NCBI RefSeq assembly: GCF_000269965.1
Contig: NC_017219.1
Coordinates: forward strand, 1,488,001-1,552,000
Reading direction: 5' to 3'
Source: Bifidobacterium longum subsp. infantis ATCC 15697 = JCM 1222 = DSM 20088
GTDB lineage: Bacteria; Actinomycetota; Actinomycetes; Actinomycetales; Bifidobacteriaceae
Length of the DNA: 64,000 nucleotides
Shown: piece by piece, positions 1-7,302 of the stretch
Position numbering within the stretch: the stretch's first letter is position 1
Layout of the letters: each line of letters opens with the position of its first letter
Made by a program: the position numbers and the translations under genes
The notes under the pieces: model-generated
What the model was told of the DNA's origin: nothing
Database searches by the model: none
Seen by the model: only the letters and a program-made list of their open reading frames with translations

Positions 1-1
1 C

Positions 2-97
2 GACGGCCACCAGTGGGATGAGCCAAAACATCATGCGACGCCTGAACGTCTGGCCGGCGCGATCATCCGACAGTTGAAGGGCAAGGGCTTGCTGTGA
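2..97 (+). CDS. 3' end of an unidentified CDS (partial)
   Basis: A reading frame open from the left edge encodes 31 residues ending RQLKGKGLL before TGA. The stop overlaps the GTG start of the next gene (GTGA), the same coupling seen throughout this array. That coupling is the main reason to believe it. The fragment is too short to identify, and its start lies outside the window. Confidence 0.55.
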   Translation, partial: DGHQWDEPKHHATPERLAGAIIRQLKGKGLL

Positions 98-645
98 AAA
101 CCGTTTGCATCGATATCGACAACACGATCGCCGACTACACGAACGGTCTGCGCGACTACATCCGCGAATGCGGACATGGCGAGGACGAATGCCCGTGCCC
201 GGAGCCGACGGCCTACGATTTCACGCTGGCCGGCGGATGGCCGTTCAGCGGGGATCCAAAGGCGTTCACGTGGTGGCATACGCGCGCCGTCGCCGACGGC
301 TTGTACTCCAGAGAAGAACCGTATGCGGGAGCCGCCGAAGCCCTGGACCAGCTGCACGATGCGGGCTGGAACGTCATCATGGCGACCGGCCGCGCGGACG
401 ACTGGCGGGGCGAAAGCCAACGCTGGCTTCATAGGAACGGCTTCCGCTTCGACGGCTACTATAACGGCGACAAGACGATCCTCACGCCGGACGTGCTCAT
501 CGACGACCAGCCTGCCACGTTGGAAGCGATGGCCGCGAAGGGCATCACCGTGCTCCACCCGGATCATGCGTATTGCAAGACCGCGCCGGGCCGCACGTTC
601 CGCCGTTGGGCCGCCGTGCCCCTGATCCTGGGAGGCGCGCGATGA
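94..645 (+). CDS. HAD-superfamily 5'(3')-nucleotidase-like phosphatase
   Basis: The 183-residue protein starts VCIDIDNTIADY, the DxDxT nucleophile motif I of HAD phosphatases. It continues with VIMATGRADDW (motif II region) and DVLIDDQPATLEA (acidic motif IV). Length and layout fit the deoxyribonucleotidase (NT5C-like) proteins carried by phages and mobile elements, which hydrolyse nucleoside monophosphates in the cytoplasm. The substrate is inferred, not visible. GTG is the start because it overlaps the upstream stop, and the 3' end overlaps the next gene by ATGA. This is the first complete gene of the coupled plus-strand array. Confidence 0.75.
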   Translation: MKTVCIDIDNTIADYTNGLRDYIRECGHGEDECPCPEPTAYDFTLAGGWPFSGDPKAFTWWHTRAVADGLYSREEPYAGAAEALDQLHDAGWNVIMATGRADDWRGESQRWLHRNGFRFDGYYNGDKTILTPDVLIDDQPATLEAMAAKGITVLHPDHAYCKTAPGRTFRRWAAVPLILGGAR

Positions 646-884
646 AGCCGGAAATCGAAGTCGAACGCCGCGCCGGCATGATCACGGGCGCCTCATGCGG
701 GCATACGAGCCTCACCTGGCTGCCGTCCGCCGGCCGACACGGCGTCCGCACGTGGGTGCTGTCCACCGCCGACGGCGGCACGATCCGCCGAATCCGGTTG
801 AGTCCCGGCGAAATCGGCTGTCTGGCGAGCATTCTCCAAACGATCGCGAATGAGGGAGGCCGCGATGACGAACCCGTTGGATGA
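642..884 (+). CDS. hypothetical protein, 80 aa
   Basis: The start is ATG at 642, overlapping the upstream stop (ATGA) and preceded by GGAGG. The short acidic and basic protein begins MKPEIEVERRAGM and contains GHTSLTWLPSAG. It has no membrane segment, cysteine cluster or domain that I recognise. It belongs to the coupled array by position. The small size and lack of a recognisable homologue keep confidence moderate. Confidence 0.55.
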   Translation: MKPEIEVERRAGMITGASCGHTSLTWLPSAGRHGVRTWVLSTADGGTIRRIRLSPGEIGCLASILQTIANEGGRDDEPVG

Positions 885-1008
885 GAGCGCCGTGCCCCTG
901 ATCCTGGACGAACCCAAACACGGGAAGGGCAGGGGGATATCGATGACGATCCGCTTCACATACGCTCTTCATGTCGGAACCGGTCTCATAACGGAAGGAC
1001 TGAATTGA
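865..1008 (+). pseudogene. mosaic small ORF built from pieces of neighbouring genes
   Basis: This 47-residue frame begins MTNPLDESA, identical to the first nine residues of the gene at 2273. Its tail, MTIRFTYALHVGTGLI, matches the start reconstructed for the gene broken by the IS605-type element at 3531/5330. Between them lies VPLILDEP, close to the C-terminus of the first nucleotidase gene (VPLILGG). It therefore looks like a patchwork left by recombination rather than an independent gene. Its TGA still couples to the TTG start of the next gene, so it may be translated. Confidence 0.5.
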
Positions 1009-2276
1009 TTTACGACGTTACACCCATCACCTTCAACCAACTGGATCTGCTGTCGGCCGGACACCCGCAGGGCGGGTTCCAGCAGACCGGGCACATGGCG
1101 CATCTCGCCGCCACGGACGTGGCAGCCACGGATCTGATCGGCGTGACCCGCAACGGCGTTCTATCGGCCGGCTGCCTGATCGCGTGGACGCGGGGCCGGC
1201 TTGGCCTGGAAGGCAGCATCTGGCTCGGACCGTTGTGCGCGCTCGATGATCCGAAACTCCTCGAACACATGACCCGGGGTATCCGTCTCGCCGCACGCCG
1301 CCGTCATGCCGTGTCCGTCACATGCTGGCCGAACATCGAATACCAAAGGCATGACGCTGTCGGGAACCCGATCGGTGTCCCCGACACGACGATCCTCGAC
1401 GCCTACCGGTCATGCAGCTGGAGGCATCAGGGATTCGACACCGGATACGGGAAAGTCATCAACCGTTGGAATTGGATCAGAACCTTCGACGGCATCAAGG
1501 ATGAGCGGACGCTGCTCGCCTCATACAAGCCGCGCACCCGGTGGAGCGTGAACCGGGCGAGAACATCAGGCGTGCGAGTACGCGAACTCGGTGCGGATGA
1601 GCTTGGCACGTTCGTGAACATCGAACGGAAGACCGCAGGACGACGCGGCTTCACGGCCCGCGACGAAGACTACTATCGCCGGTTCAAGGAGACATTCGGA
1701 AGCCGAGCCCATTTCCTGCTCGCCGAAATCCATGCCGACGAGCTTCTGACCGGCCTGACCGCCGAACATGACAGGCTCGCCGATCGGCTGGATTCGCTGA
1801 GAACCAAATACGAAGCGCATGCCACGAACCGGCTCAAACGCCAGATTGACGATACAACCCACAACCTGACCGCCCTGGAACGCCGCCTCGACGAGGCGCG
1901 CGCCTTGACCGCACATGGCAGCGTGATCCCAGCCGCCTGCGCCCTGTTCGTGGAACACCGGCGTGAAACCGTGTACCTGACAGCCGGCGCTCTCCCCGAA
2001 TACCGGGCATACCAGGCTCCCGCCCTGTTGGTCCACGAAGGAATGCTCCGCCTGTGCGTCAACAGTACCCAACCGCGACGCTTCAACATGTACGGCATCA
2101 CCGGCGTATTCAACGACCCGGATGACGAAGGCCGTGGGGTATTGGAATTCAAACAGGGATTCAACGGGCATGCCGAGGAACTGGCTGGAGCGTTCATCCT
2201 GCCGACCAGCACGATCCGATACAAGCTCAGCGAAGCCGCGCACACAATCAAACCGTTGAGGGAAGCCGGCCGATGA
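1005..2276 (+). CDS. FemAB-family aminoacyltransferase
   Basis: The 423-residue protein resembles Fem (GNAT-fold) aminoacyltransferases, which use aminoacyl-tRNA to add residues to the peptidoglycan stem peptide at the inner membrane face. Visible features: a first acetyltransferase-like half with ILDAYRSCSWRHQGFDTG; a second half with KPRTRWSVNRARTSGVRVRE, typical of the family; a charged coiled-coil insertion at about residues 245-300, the helical arm of Fem proteins; and a C-terminal block VLEFKQGFNG. The start is TTG at 1005, overlapping the previous stop (TTGA) with GGAAGG upstream. Length is normal for the family. Finding it inside an integrative element, not beside cell-wall genes, is unusual. 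The substrate is unknown. Confidence 0.75.
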   Translation: MIYDVTPITFNQLDLLSAGHPQGGFQQTGHMAHLAATDVAATDLIGVTRNGVLSAGCLIAWTRGRLGLEGSIWLGPLCALDDPKLLEHMTRGIRLAARRRHAVSVTCWPNIEYQRHDAVGNPIGVPDTTILDAYRSCSWRHQGFDTGYGKVINRWNWIRTFDGIKDERTLLASYKPRTRWSVNRARTSGVRVRELGADELGTFVNIERKTAGRRGFTARDEDYYRRFKETFGSRAHFLLAEIHADELLTGLTAEHDRLADRLDSLRTKYEAHATNRLKRQIDDTTHNLTALERRLDEARALTAHGSVIPAACALFVEHRRETVYLTAGALPEYRAYQAPALLVHEGMLRLCVNSTQPRRFNMYGITGVFNDPDDEGRGVLEFKQGFNGHAEELAGAFILPTSTIRYKLSEAAHTIKPLREAGR

Positions 2277-2545
2277 CGAATCCTCTTGACGAAAGCGCGA
2301 AAGCCGCAACCCGATGGGTGGAGACCACGCCGGACGCCGTATTGCACTCCTGCGGACTGGTGAACGCCTACCAGTTGGGCTGGATGGACGGGGCCGGCCG
2401 GTGCGCGGACAAACAGGCGGTCAAACGGGTCCGCCGCGCATTGGAACGATACCCGTGGCTGACCAAGGGCCAGCGGGAAGGCATCGCGACCATCGCGGTC
2501 AGGGCCGCATACGGCATGGAATGGGAGGAGGATGACGATGGGTGA
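2273..2545 (+). CDS. hypothetical protein, 90 aa
   Basis: ATG overlaps the FemAB stop (ATGA), so the two are probably translated together. The protein begins MTNPLDESAKAATRW and ends in an acidic tail EWEEDDDG. The middle (LGWMDGAGRCADKQAVKRVRRAL) looks helical. No family is recognised. Its first nine residues recur at 865, showing local duplication. Confidence 0.6.
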   Translation: MTNPLDESAKAATRWVETTPDAVLHSCGLVNAYQLGWMDGAGRCADKQAVKRVRRALERYPWLTKGQREGIATIAVRAAYGMEWEEDDDG

Positions 2546-2969
2546 AAAAACCAGAACCTCGGCGGCCGTGTTCGCGCTGAAACCCGAATGGGCGGACCCA
2601 TACCCTCCGGCGCGAAGACGGTCGAGATCCGTCGCGGCCACATGAACCGGATGATCGGCCGGACGCTCGTCTACCGGACAGGCACCGGGCTGATCGTCGC
2701 TGAAACCCGGGTGAAGGGCATGCACGCCACCCCCGCCGGACGTGATCTGGCGCGCATACGGGGAGGCGTCCCGCATCCCGGAACCCGTGTTCGACGGATA
2801 CGCGCAGGGTGCGGACCGGCTGGAATCTCCCATCCGCTATGAGAGGCCGAAGACCCTTTCCGAGGTCGGGCTGAAACGCGCGCCCCAATCCTGGTGCTAT
2901 CTGCCGGAACCCGTGGAACCGGCCGTGCCACGGCCGTCCACGGATCACGCGCAGGAGGCCGACCGCTGA
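2538..2969 (+). pseudogene. ASCH-domain protein with two compensating frameshifts
   Basis: Joined across frames, this reads as one ASCH (PUA-like, RNA- or modified-base-binding) protein. Frame 3 gives AAVFALKPEWADP, then frame 2 gives SGAKTVEIRRGHMNRMIG with the hallmark GxKTVExRR, then frame 3 again gives VIWRAYGEASRIPEPVFDGY to the stop at 2969. The shifts lie near 2605 and in the C-run around 2730, where removing one C restores the frame. The start ATG at 2538 overlaps the upstream gene. As printed, only a 35-residue peptide is made from that start. Sequencing error at the C-run is possible. Confidence 0.6.
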
Positions 2970-3118
2970 CGACGGCCGCCGACCAGTGGGAGCCCCGCCG
3001 TTTCGCGACCGGGGATAACGGCGACCGGGCGCGCGCCATATCCGGGAGGTTCACGGAACTGATCGCCGGGATCAATGAAACCACGATGGAAGGAGTGAAC
3101 TATGGCGAAACGCGATGA
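2966..3118 (+). CDS. possible 50-aa protein with CTG start
   Basis: A frame open to 3118 encodes TAADQWEPRRFATGDNGD and GRFTELIAGINETTMEG. The best start is CTG at 2966. It overlaps the ASCH stop (CTGA) and has a consensus AGGAGG seven bases upstream (2953-2958). The rare start codon and lack of homology keep this tentative. The frame overlaps the start of the next gene. Confidence 0.35.
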   Translation: MTTAADQWEPRRFATGDNGDRARAISGRFTELIAGINETTMEGVNYGETR

Positions 3119-3278
3119 CGACGCGCGCATGGTGAGCCGGCGCGAACTGAAGAACGCGGTCGCCGAATACCTTTACGGGAGCGGACTGCCCGTCGACGTG
3201 GACCATATGGGCGACTTCCTGTTCGATGACAGGATGGTCGAAACCCCGGAATACGAAATCCGGTTGAAAGGGGAATGA
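3102..3278 (+). CDS. small paralogue A, 58 aa
   Basis: MAKRDDDARMVSRRELKNAV begins a 58-residue protein with VDVDHMGDFLFDDRM in the middle. It has an AGGAG site eight bases before the ATG. The next gene encodes an evident paralogue (RRELKKALAGYL, INAMGDYLFDRM), so the pair arose by tandem duplication. No domain is recognised. Confidence 0.55.
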   Translation: MAKRDDDARMVSRRELKNAVAEYLYGSGLPVDVDHMGDFLFDDRMVETPEYEIRLKGE

Positions 3279-3279
3279 C

Positions 3280-3537
3280 ATGGCTTCAAAGGGGAACGAA
3301 TCGAGGCAGATTGGCCGCCGCGAACTGAAGAAGGCGTTGGCCGGATACCTGGACGGCAGAAACGGGCGCATCGACATCAACGCGATGGGCGACTACCTGT
3401 TCGACCGGATGAATCCGGTCCCGATCGTCGGATACTGCCGCCGCTGCGGCGACGAATGCTTCAACCTGGTTGACGGACTGTGCCCGCTCTGCACGGACGA
3501 ACTCGAATACGAACGGTCGGGAGGATACCAATGGTGA
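3280..3537 (+). CDS. small paralogue B with zinc-ribbon tail, 85 aa
   Basis: The N-terminal half repeats paralogue A (RRELKKALAGYLDG, MGDYLFDRM). Unlike A it continues into a four-cysteine knuckle, YCRRCGDECFNLVDGLCPLC, that should bind zinc. The start lies one base after the stop of A. The stop overlaps the start of the gene broken by the IS605-type element. Nucleic-acid or protein binding is a guess. Confidence 0.6.
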   Translation: MASKGNESRQIGRRELKKALAGYLDGRNGRIDINAMGDYLFDRMNPVPIVGYCRRCGDECFNLVDGLCPLCTDELEYERSGGYQW

Positions 3538-3560
3538 TCCGATTCAACTTGTCGCGCTGA
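3531..3560 (+). pseudogene. 5' fragment of gene split by the IS605-type element
   Basis: ATG at 3531 has GGAGG upstream and begins MVIRF, then runs into the element and stops at 3560. The continuation is found at 5330-5701 beyond the element. Joining the two flanks gives MVIRFTYALHVETGLVHVW, which matches the fragment MTIRFTYALHVGTGL at 865. The break falls at the sequence TTCA. Confidence 0.6.
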
Positions 3561-3619
3561 GGATTCTCCCGCCTCTTAGCGGAGCGTAGGCGGGAGAATC
3601 CTCAGCGTCTCTTCTTGTG

Positions 3620-3663
3620 CTATCACCTCGATTCAGTCGTGCATTACTGAATCGAGGTGATAG
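3620..3663 (+). promoter_or_regulatory. RNA hairpin sequestering the tnpA ribosome-binding site
   Basis: A perfect 18-bp inverted repeat (3620-3637 with 3646-3663, 8-base loop) covers the GAGGTGATAG that serves as Shine-Dalgarno for the GTG at 3666. In IS200 a comparable stem-loop is known to block tnpA translation. The upstream 20-bp hairpin at 3555-3607 could likewise stop read-in transcription. The repeat is directly visible; repression is inferred. Confidence 0.65.
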
Positions 3664-3665
3664 CA

Positions 3666-4064
3666 GTGAAATTGGAATCAAATCATCATTCGGTGTTCCT
3701 CATGCACTACCACCTCGTGCTCGTCGTGAAATACCGGCGAAAAGTATTCGACGACGAAATCTCCGCCCGTGCGCGGGAAATCTTCGAGTACATCGCGCCC
3801 AAGTACGGGATAACCGTCGAGGAATGGAACCACGACCAAGATCATGTGCATATCCTGTTCCGCGCCCAGCCCAAGACGGAACTGTCGAAGTTCATCAACG
3901 CATACAAGAGCGCATCCAGCCGCCTGCTCAAACAGGAGTATCCGCGCATCCGTCAGAAACCCTGGAAGGAATATTTCTGGAGCCGCAGCTTCTGCCTGCT
4001 CACCACAAGAGGCGCGCCCATCGAGGTGATACGCCGGTACATCGAGAGTCAGGGACGCAAATGA
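3666..4064 (+). CDS. tnpA: IS200-like Y1 HUH transposase TnpA
   Basis: This 132-residue protein has the family's HUH motif (HVH at residues 60-62, in DQDHVHILF). Its single catalytic tyrosine is Y125 in VIRRYIESQG. As a dimer such enzymes cut and rejoin single-stranded element ends through a 5'-phosphotyrosine link. I prefer GTG at 3666 to the upstream GTG at 3657, because GAGGTG is correctly spaced for it and 132 residues is a typical length. Its stop overlaps the tnpB start. Confidence 0.88.
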   Translation: MKLESNHHSVFLMHYHLVLVVKYRRKVFDDEISARAREIFEYIAPKYGITVEEWNHDQDHVHILFRAQPKTELSKFINAYKSASSRLLKQEYPRIRQKPWKEYFWSRSFCLLTTRGAPIEVIRRYIESQGRK

Positions 4065-5206
4065 ACACGACGACAATCACACGACGTAGGGCGATCAGGT
4101 TCGCCTACCCCACCAAGGGGCAGGCGAACCTGATCGACCGCACCATCGGCTGCGCGCGCCTCGTGTACAACCTCATGTTGGAAACACGCATCGCCTCCTA
4201 CCAGTCCCGGTTCGGCATGCCCGACGCGCAAGGCAAGGAACCGCCGCCGACGCCAAGACTGTACAAGGACGACTATCCCTTCCTCATAGACGTGGACAGT
4301 ATGGCCCTGTGCAACGCGCAAATGCACTTGGACAAGGCATACCGCAGCTTCTTCGCCAACCCCAAGTCAGTCTTCCCGAAATACAAGAGCAAGCACCGCT
4401 CCCGCCAGACCTACACGACCAACTGCATCAGGAACAACATCCGATTCGAGAACGGAGGCACCCGACTCAGACTACCCAAGGTCGGACCCATCAAGGTTCG
4501 CCAGCACAAGCGCATACCCGACGACTGGAAACTCAAAAGCGTCACCGTCGAGCACTGCCCATCCGGCAGGTACGAGGCCACTGTCCTGTTCGAGTACGAG
4601 ACCCAAGCACCCGAACCCGTACATCCCAGCACCTTCGTCGGATTGGACTATTCGTCGCATGACCTGTACGTGACCAGCGACGGGGAGCACGCGGGATACC
4701 CGCGCTTTTACCGGCAATGGCAGGAACGGCTCGCTTTCGAGCAGCGCAAATGGTCTCGCATGGTCAAAGGCTCAGCCAACTGGTCCAAGCAGAAACGCAA
4801 GGTCGCCAAGGTGCATGAGCGTATCCGTGACATGCGCATGGACTTCCTGCGCAAGGCCGCGAACCGCATATCCGAATCCTATGATTGCGTATGCGTCGAG
4901 GATTTGGACCTGCACGCCATAGCGCAGACACTGCGCCTAGGCAAAAGCACCATGGACAACGGGTTCGGCATGCTGCGCGCCATGCTTGACCGCAAACTCG
5001 TGGAGCAGGGCAAACCCGGCTTGGTCAAGGTTGGCAAATGGTATCCGTCCAGCCAACTGTGCTCCGACTGCGGGCATCGGTATGCGGGCGCCAAGGATTT
5101 GAGCGTGCGCGAATGGGCGTGCCCGGAGTGTGGTGCATGGCACGACAGGGACGTGAACGCCGCCAAGAACATCAGAGACGAGGGACGACGCCTTTCCCTG
5201 CAATAG
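4061..5206 (+). CDS. tnpB: TnpB RNA-guided nuclease (IS605-type)
   Basis: The 381-residue protein has the three RuvC acidic residues in context: VGLDYSSHD, VCVEDLDL and DRDVNAAKNI. A CSDCG...CPECG zinc finger sits between the last two. TnpB proteins of this family cut DNA next to the element's target motif, guided by an RNA from the element's right end, and help retain it. ATG overlaps the tnpA stop (ATGA). The region from the 3' end of this gene to the right-end hairpin (to about 5330) should encode the guide RNA scaffold, and the next host bases would be the guide. Apparently intact. Confidence 0.88.
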   Translation: MNTTTITRRRAIRFAYPTKGQANLIDRTIGCARLVYNLMLETRIASYQSRFGMPDAQGKEPPPTPRLYKDDYPFLIDVDSMALCNAQMHLDKAYRSFFANPKSVFPKYKSKHRSRQTYTTNCIRNNIRFENGGTRLRLPKVGPIKVRQHKRIPDDWKLKSVTVEHCPSGRYEATVLFEYETQAPEPVHPSTFVGLDYSSHDLYVTSDGEHAGYPRFYRQWQERLAFEQRKWSRMVKGSANWSKQKRKVAKVHERIRDMRMDFLRKAANRISESYDCVCVEDLDLHAIAQTLRLGKSTMDNGFGMLRAMLDRKLVEQGKPGLVKVGKWYPSSQLCSDCGHRYAGAKDLSVREWACPECGAWHDRDVNAAKNIRDEGRRLSLQ

Positions 5207-5329
5207 TAGGATGACAGTCGTGAACCGTGGGGCGCACGGGGATAGCCTGCTGATACTGGCACCGCTGGGTGTCTTGAACGGGAAGCTCCCACCTCAAACG
5301 TCCGTCAGGACGTTAGGTGGAGGGAGCAC

Positions 5330-5701
5330 GTCACATACGCGCTCCACGTCGAAACCGGCCTCGTCCATGTGTGGCCGTCGAAGGGCGCCAGGAACCATGA
5401 CATCGGCTTCGAGTCGGACTGCTCGCGGTACGGCTGGCGGCCGCTCCCCTCATGGGAGGCGCGTCCCTTCATGGGAAGCCTGACCGGCGAGACCAGGATG
5501 GCGTTCATGGTCGGCGCATGGGCCGGAATGCACCCGGAATGCGTGCACTGCACGGTCCGCCAATTGGAGCAGGCGCAGGCCGAGGTGCCGGCCGGTTCCC
5601 GACGTCGCGCCGGGCGACGCATACCGTCGGACGCACGCAAGGGAACGGAGGCCCGATGGCAAGAATCGAAGAAACATTCGATGACCGTGACCGGTACATG
5701 A
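5330..5701 (+). pseudogene. 3' part of gene split by the IS605-type element
   Basis: After the element the frame reads TYALHVETGLVHVWPSKG, HDIGFESDCSRYGWRPLPSW, RMAFMVGAWAGMHPECVHC and VRQLEQAQAEV. It continues the fragment that begins at 3531. A new start at GTG 5369 could still make 110 residues. The last part (SRRRAGRRIPSDARKG) is arginine-rich and overlaps the next gene by 46 bases, so the true C-terminus may also be shifted. The family is not recognised. Confidence 0.55.
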
Positions 5702-5973
5702 TCGAATGCGACGACCCCGACTGCGAACAACGGTTCGACGACGGCCAATGGTATGCGTACGAGGACGATCTGCTGGCCGACGCGAAGGACGACGGCTGGC
5801 AGATCCTGTACGCCGACGAGCATCCCGAATTGGAACGCGACATGCACTACTGCCCGGCGCACCGGCTGCCCGAATGCGTGACATGCACGAACATCATGAT
5901 CGATTCGACCGGCTGGAAGGACGGGCAATGCCCCGAATGCATCAAGGAGGAGATTCCGAATGAACGGTCATGA
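5656..5973 (+). CDS. zinc-binding-like small protein, 105 aa
   Basis: ATG at 5656 follows GGAGG. The acidic protein has paired cysteines and histidines: ECDDPDCEQRF near the start, then YCPAHRLPECVTC and GQCPEC near the end. That pattern suggests one or two zinc sites. Family and function are not recognised. It overlaps the next gene by 14 bases, and its start overlaps the end of the interrupted gene. Confidence 0.6.
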   Translation: MARIEETFDDRDRYMIECDDPDCEQRFDDGQWYAYEDDLLADAKDDGWQILYADEHPELERDMHYCPAHRLPECVTCTNIMIDSTGWKDGQCPECIKEEIPNERS

Positions 5974-6820
5974 TTTCACGCGCGAACAGAACATGGAGGC
6001 GAGGATGACGCTGGCGGTCGCCCGCCGCGGGCTCGCCGCCGCCATCCACGACGCGGAGAACGGGATAGGCCATCTGTCCTGCGACGATCCGAAGATTATG
6101 GAACAGGTTCGCGCTCATTGGCGACGCCTGTGCGACACGTACATGAACGCGGACGCGATCATCGCGGACCTGGAATCCTGCGCACGTCATCTCACGGATG
6201 GCGACAATTGGGAGCCGAACCCGATCGCCGACGGCATGAAACCCATGGAGATGGCCGAAGGGTGCGCCTGCTTCGTCGCGGAGACCCCGGACCGGGTCCT
6301 CATCATCCCGTCGGAGCCGACGCCGGGCGAGAACACGGCGAAACGTCTCGCGAACACGCTGAACGCCCTGACGGGGGATGTTCTCCTGGATGCGACCGGC
6401 ATCCGCCTGCTCGGCACCCAATTCCTGTTCGCCTACCATAACCGGCTCGACAGGCCCGTCGATCATGGCGTGAACCTGACCGGCATGCGGTTCCCCGACC
6501 GGCTCGGCCTGCTCGACCAGGCGGAACGGTATCCGGGGTTCCTCCCGTTGCGCCCGGTCGTCGCCAACGGGACCGGCGCATTGGAACGGGCGGGACGCGA
6601 ACTGTGGGCGATCACCGCGCATACGCTCGACCGGCTGCCGCACAGACGGTTCTTCGTGGATCTGACCATGTTCGCGGACCGGCCGAAGATACTCGAACGG
6701 TTCGCCGTCCGCTACGGAAAATACCTGAAAGGCAACCGGACCGCCCTGAACGTGACCATCATCGACCCGACCGGCCTCGTCGCCCGCCATATCGCCACCA
6801 TAAAACCGGAATGGGATTAA
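5960..6820 (+). CDS. hypothetical protein, 286 aa
   Basis: A larger soluble protein with a helical N-terminus (RMTLAVARRGLAAAIHDAEN) and a later α/β-like part. Motifs I can see include VLLDATGIRLLGTQFLFAY, HRRFFVDLTMFADRPKILE and NVTIIDPTGLVARHI. I do not recognise the family. It lies in the coupled array (overlap upstream, four bases before the next ATG). Base composition and phasing support real coding. Confidence 0.65.
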   Translation: MNGHDFTREQNMEARMTLAVARRGLAAAIHDAENGIGHLSCDDPKIMEQVRAHWRRLCDTYMNADAIIADLESCARHLTDGDNWEPNPIADGMKPMEMAEGCACFVAETPDRVLIIPSEPTPGENTAKRLANTLNALTGDVLLDATGIRLLGTQFLFAYHNRLDRPVDHGVNLTGMRFPDRLGLLDQAERYPGFLPLRPVVANGTGALERAGRELWAITAHTLDRLPHRRFFVDLTMFADRPKILERFAVRYGKYLKGNRTALNVTIIDPTGLVARHIATIKPEWD

Positions 6821-6823
6821 GCA

Positions 6824-7012
6824 ATGGGGCATGTTCGAATCATGTGGGTTGGAGCGAATCTTCTCGCACTCATTCCCCTGGCACTGCTGCTCAGGTCAAA
6901 GGATCTGAGACTGGGAGGATTGTATGCGGCCATCGCGTTCACGATCATGTTCTCGGAGCTGGTCTCATGGCTGTTATTCCTCGGCCTATCCGTTTTGGAA
7001 GGAATTCTCTGA
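6824..7012 (+). CDS. small two-helix membrane protein, 62 aa
   Basis: Hydrophobic segments at about residues 8-22 (VGANLLALIPLALLL) and 32-58 (LYAAIAFTIMFSELVSWLLF) indicate two membrane helices with a short basic loop (RSKDLR). It overlaps the next gene through TGATG. Function unknown; a possible phage-type membrane accessory protein. Confidence 0.55.
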   Translation: MGHVRIMWVGANLLALIPLALLLRSKDLRLGGLYAAIAFTIMFSELVSWLLFLGLSVLEGIL

Positions 7013-7302
7013 TGGACTTATATCCCATGCGCGAAACGGTCCCAAGAATCAAGGGAACCGCCTGCCTGACAGTCGGGTTCCTTGATTCTCCCGTTCGCGA
7101 TGCTCGCCGCCATGGAGCTTGCGGCCGACTCACCCAAAACGGACGGCTGGACGTGACGGCGTCGATTCCCGCGCTCACGCCAGAGGAAGAACAACCGCCG
7201 TTGGATGGATGCGAAGGCGACTGGAAAGTCAAATGGGATACGGGACAGGGAAAGCTCTCCGTACGAGGCAGGAAGGCCATGCTGGAAGGGGAATCATTAT
7301 GA
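7012..7302 (+). CDS. hypothetical protein, 96 aa
   Basis: ATG at 7012 shares a base with the upstream stop. The protein begins MDLYPMRETVPRIKG and includes TASIPALTPEEEQPPLDGC and a C-terminal GKLSVRGRKAMLEG. No domain is recognised. The stop overlaps the following ATG (ATGA). Support comes mainly from the coupled position, so confidence is modest. Confidence 0.45.
   Translation: MDLYPMRETVPRIKGTACLTVGFLDSPVRDARRHGACGRLTQNGRLDVTASIPALTPEEEQPPLDGCEGDWKVKWDTGQGKLSVRGRKAMLEGESL

Larger units (their letters stand above)
3547..5330 (+). mobile_element. IS200/IS605-type insertion sequence with tnpA and tnpB
   Basis: The element of about 1.78 kb carries a Y1 transposase and a TnpB nuclease in an ATGA overlap. 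The left end folds into a perfect 20-bp hairpin (arms 3555-3574 and 3588-3607). The right end folds into an imperfect hairpin (about 5284-5325, with CCACCT/AGGTGG and ACGTCC/GGACGT). There are no inverted terminal repeats and no target duplication, as expected for single-strand HUH transposition. The left flank ends GATTCA and the right flank resumes CATACGCG, so the exact ends are uncertain by a few bases. All catalytic residues look intact, so it may be active. Confidence 0.85.

Noticed and set aside
1566..2833. Minus-strand ORFs opposite the FemAB gene
   Set aside because: They lack domains and ribosome-binding sites, and the plus-strand protein is convincing.
3617..4060. N-terminal extension of the first tnpB frame
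   Set aside because: It runs out of frame through tnpA; the ATGA overlap at 4061 is the expected start.
5505..6832. Long minus-strand ORFs opposite the 5656 and 5960 genes
   Set aside because: Coupled plus-strand starts and protein character favour the plus strand.
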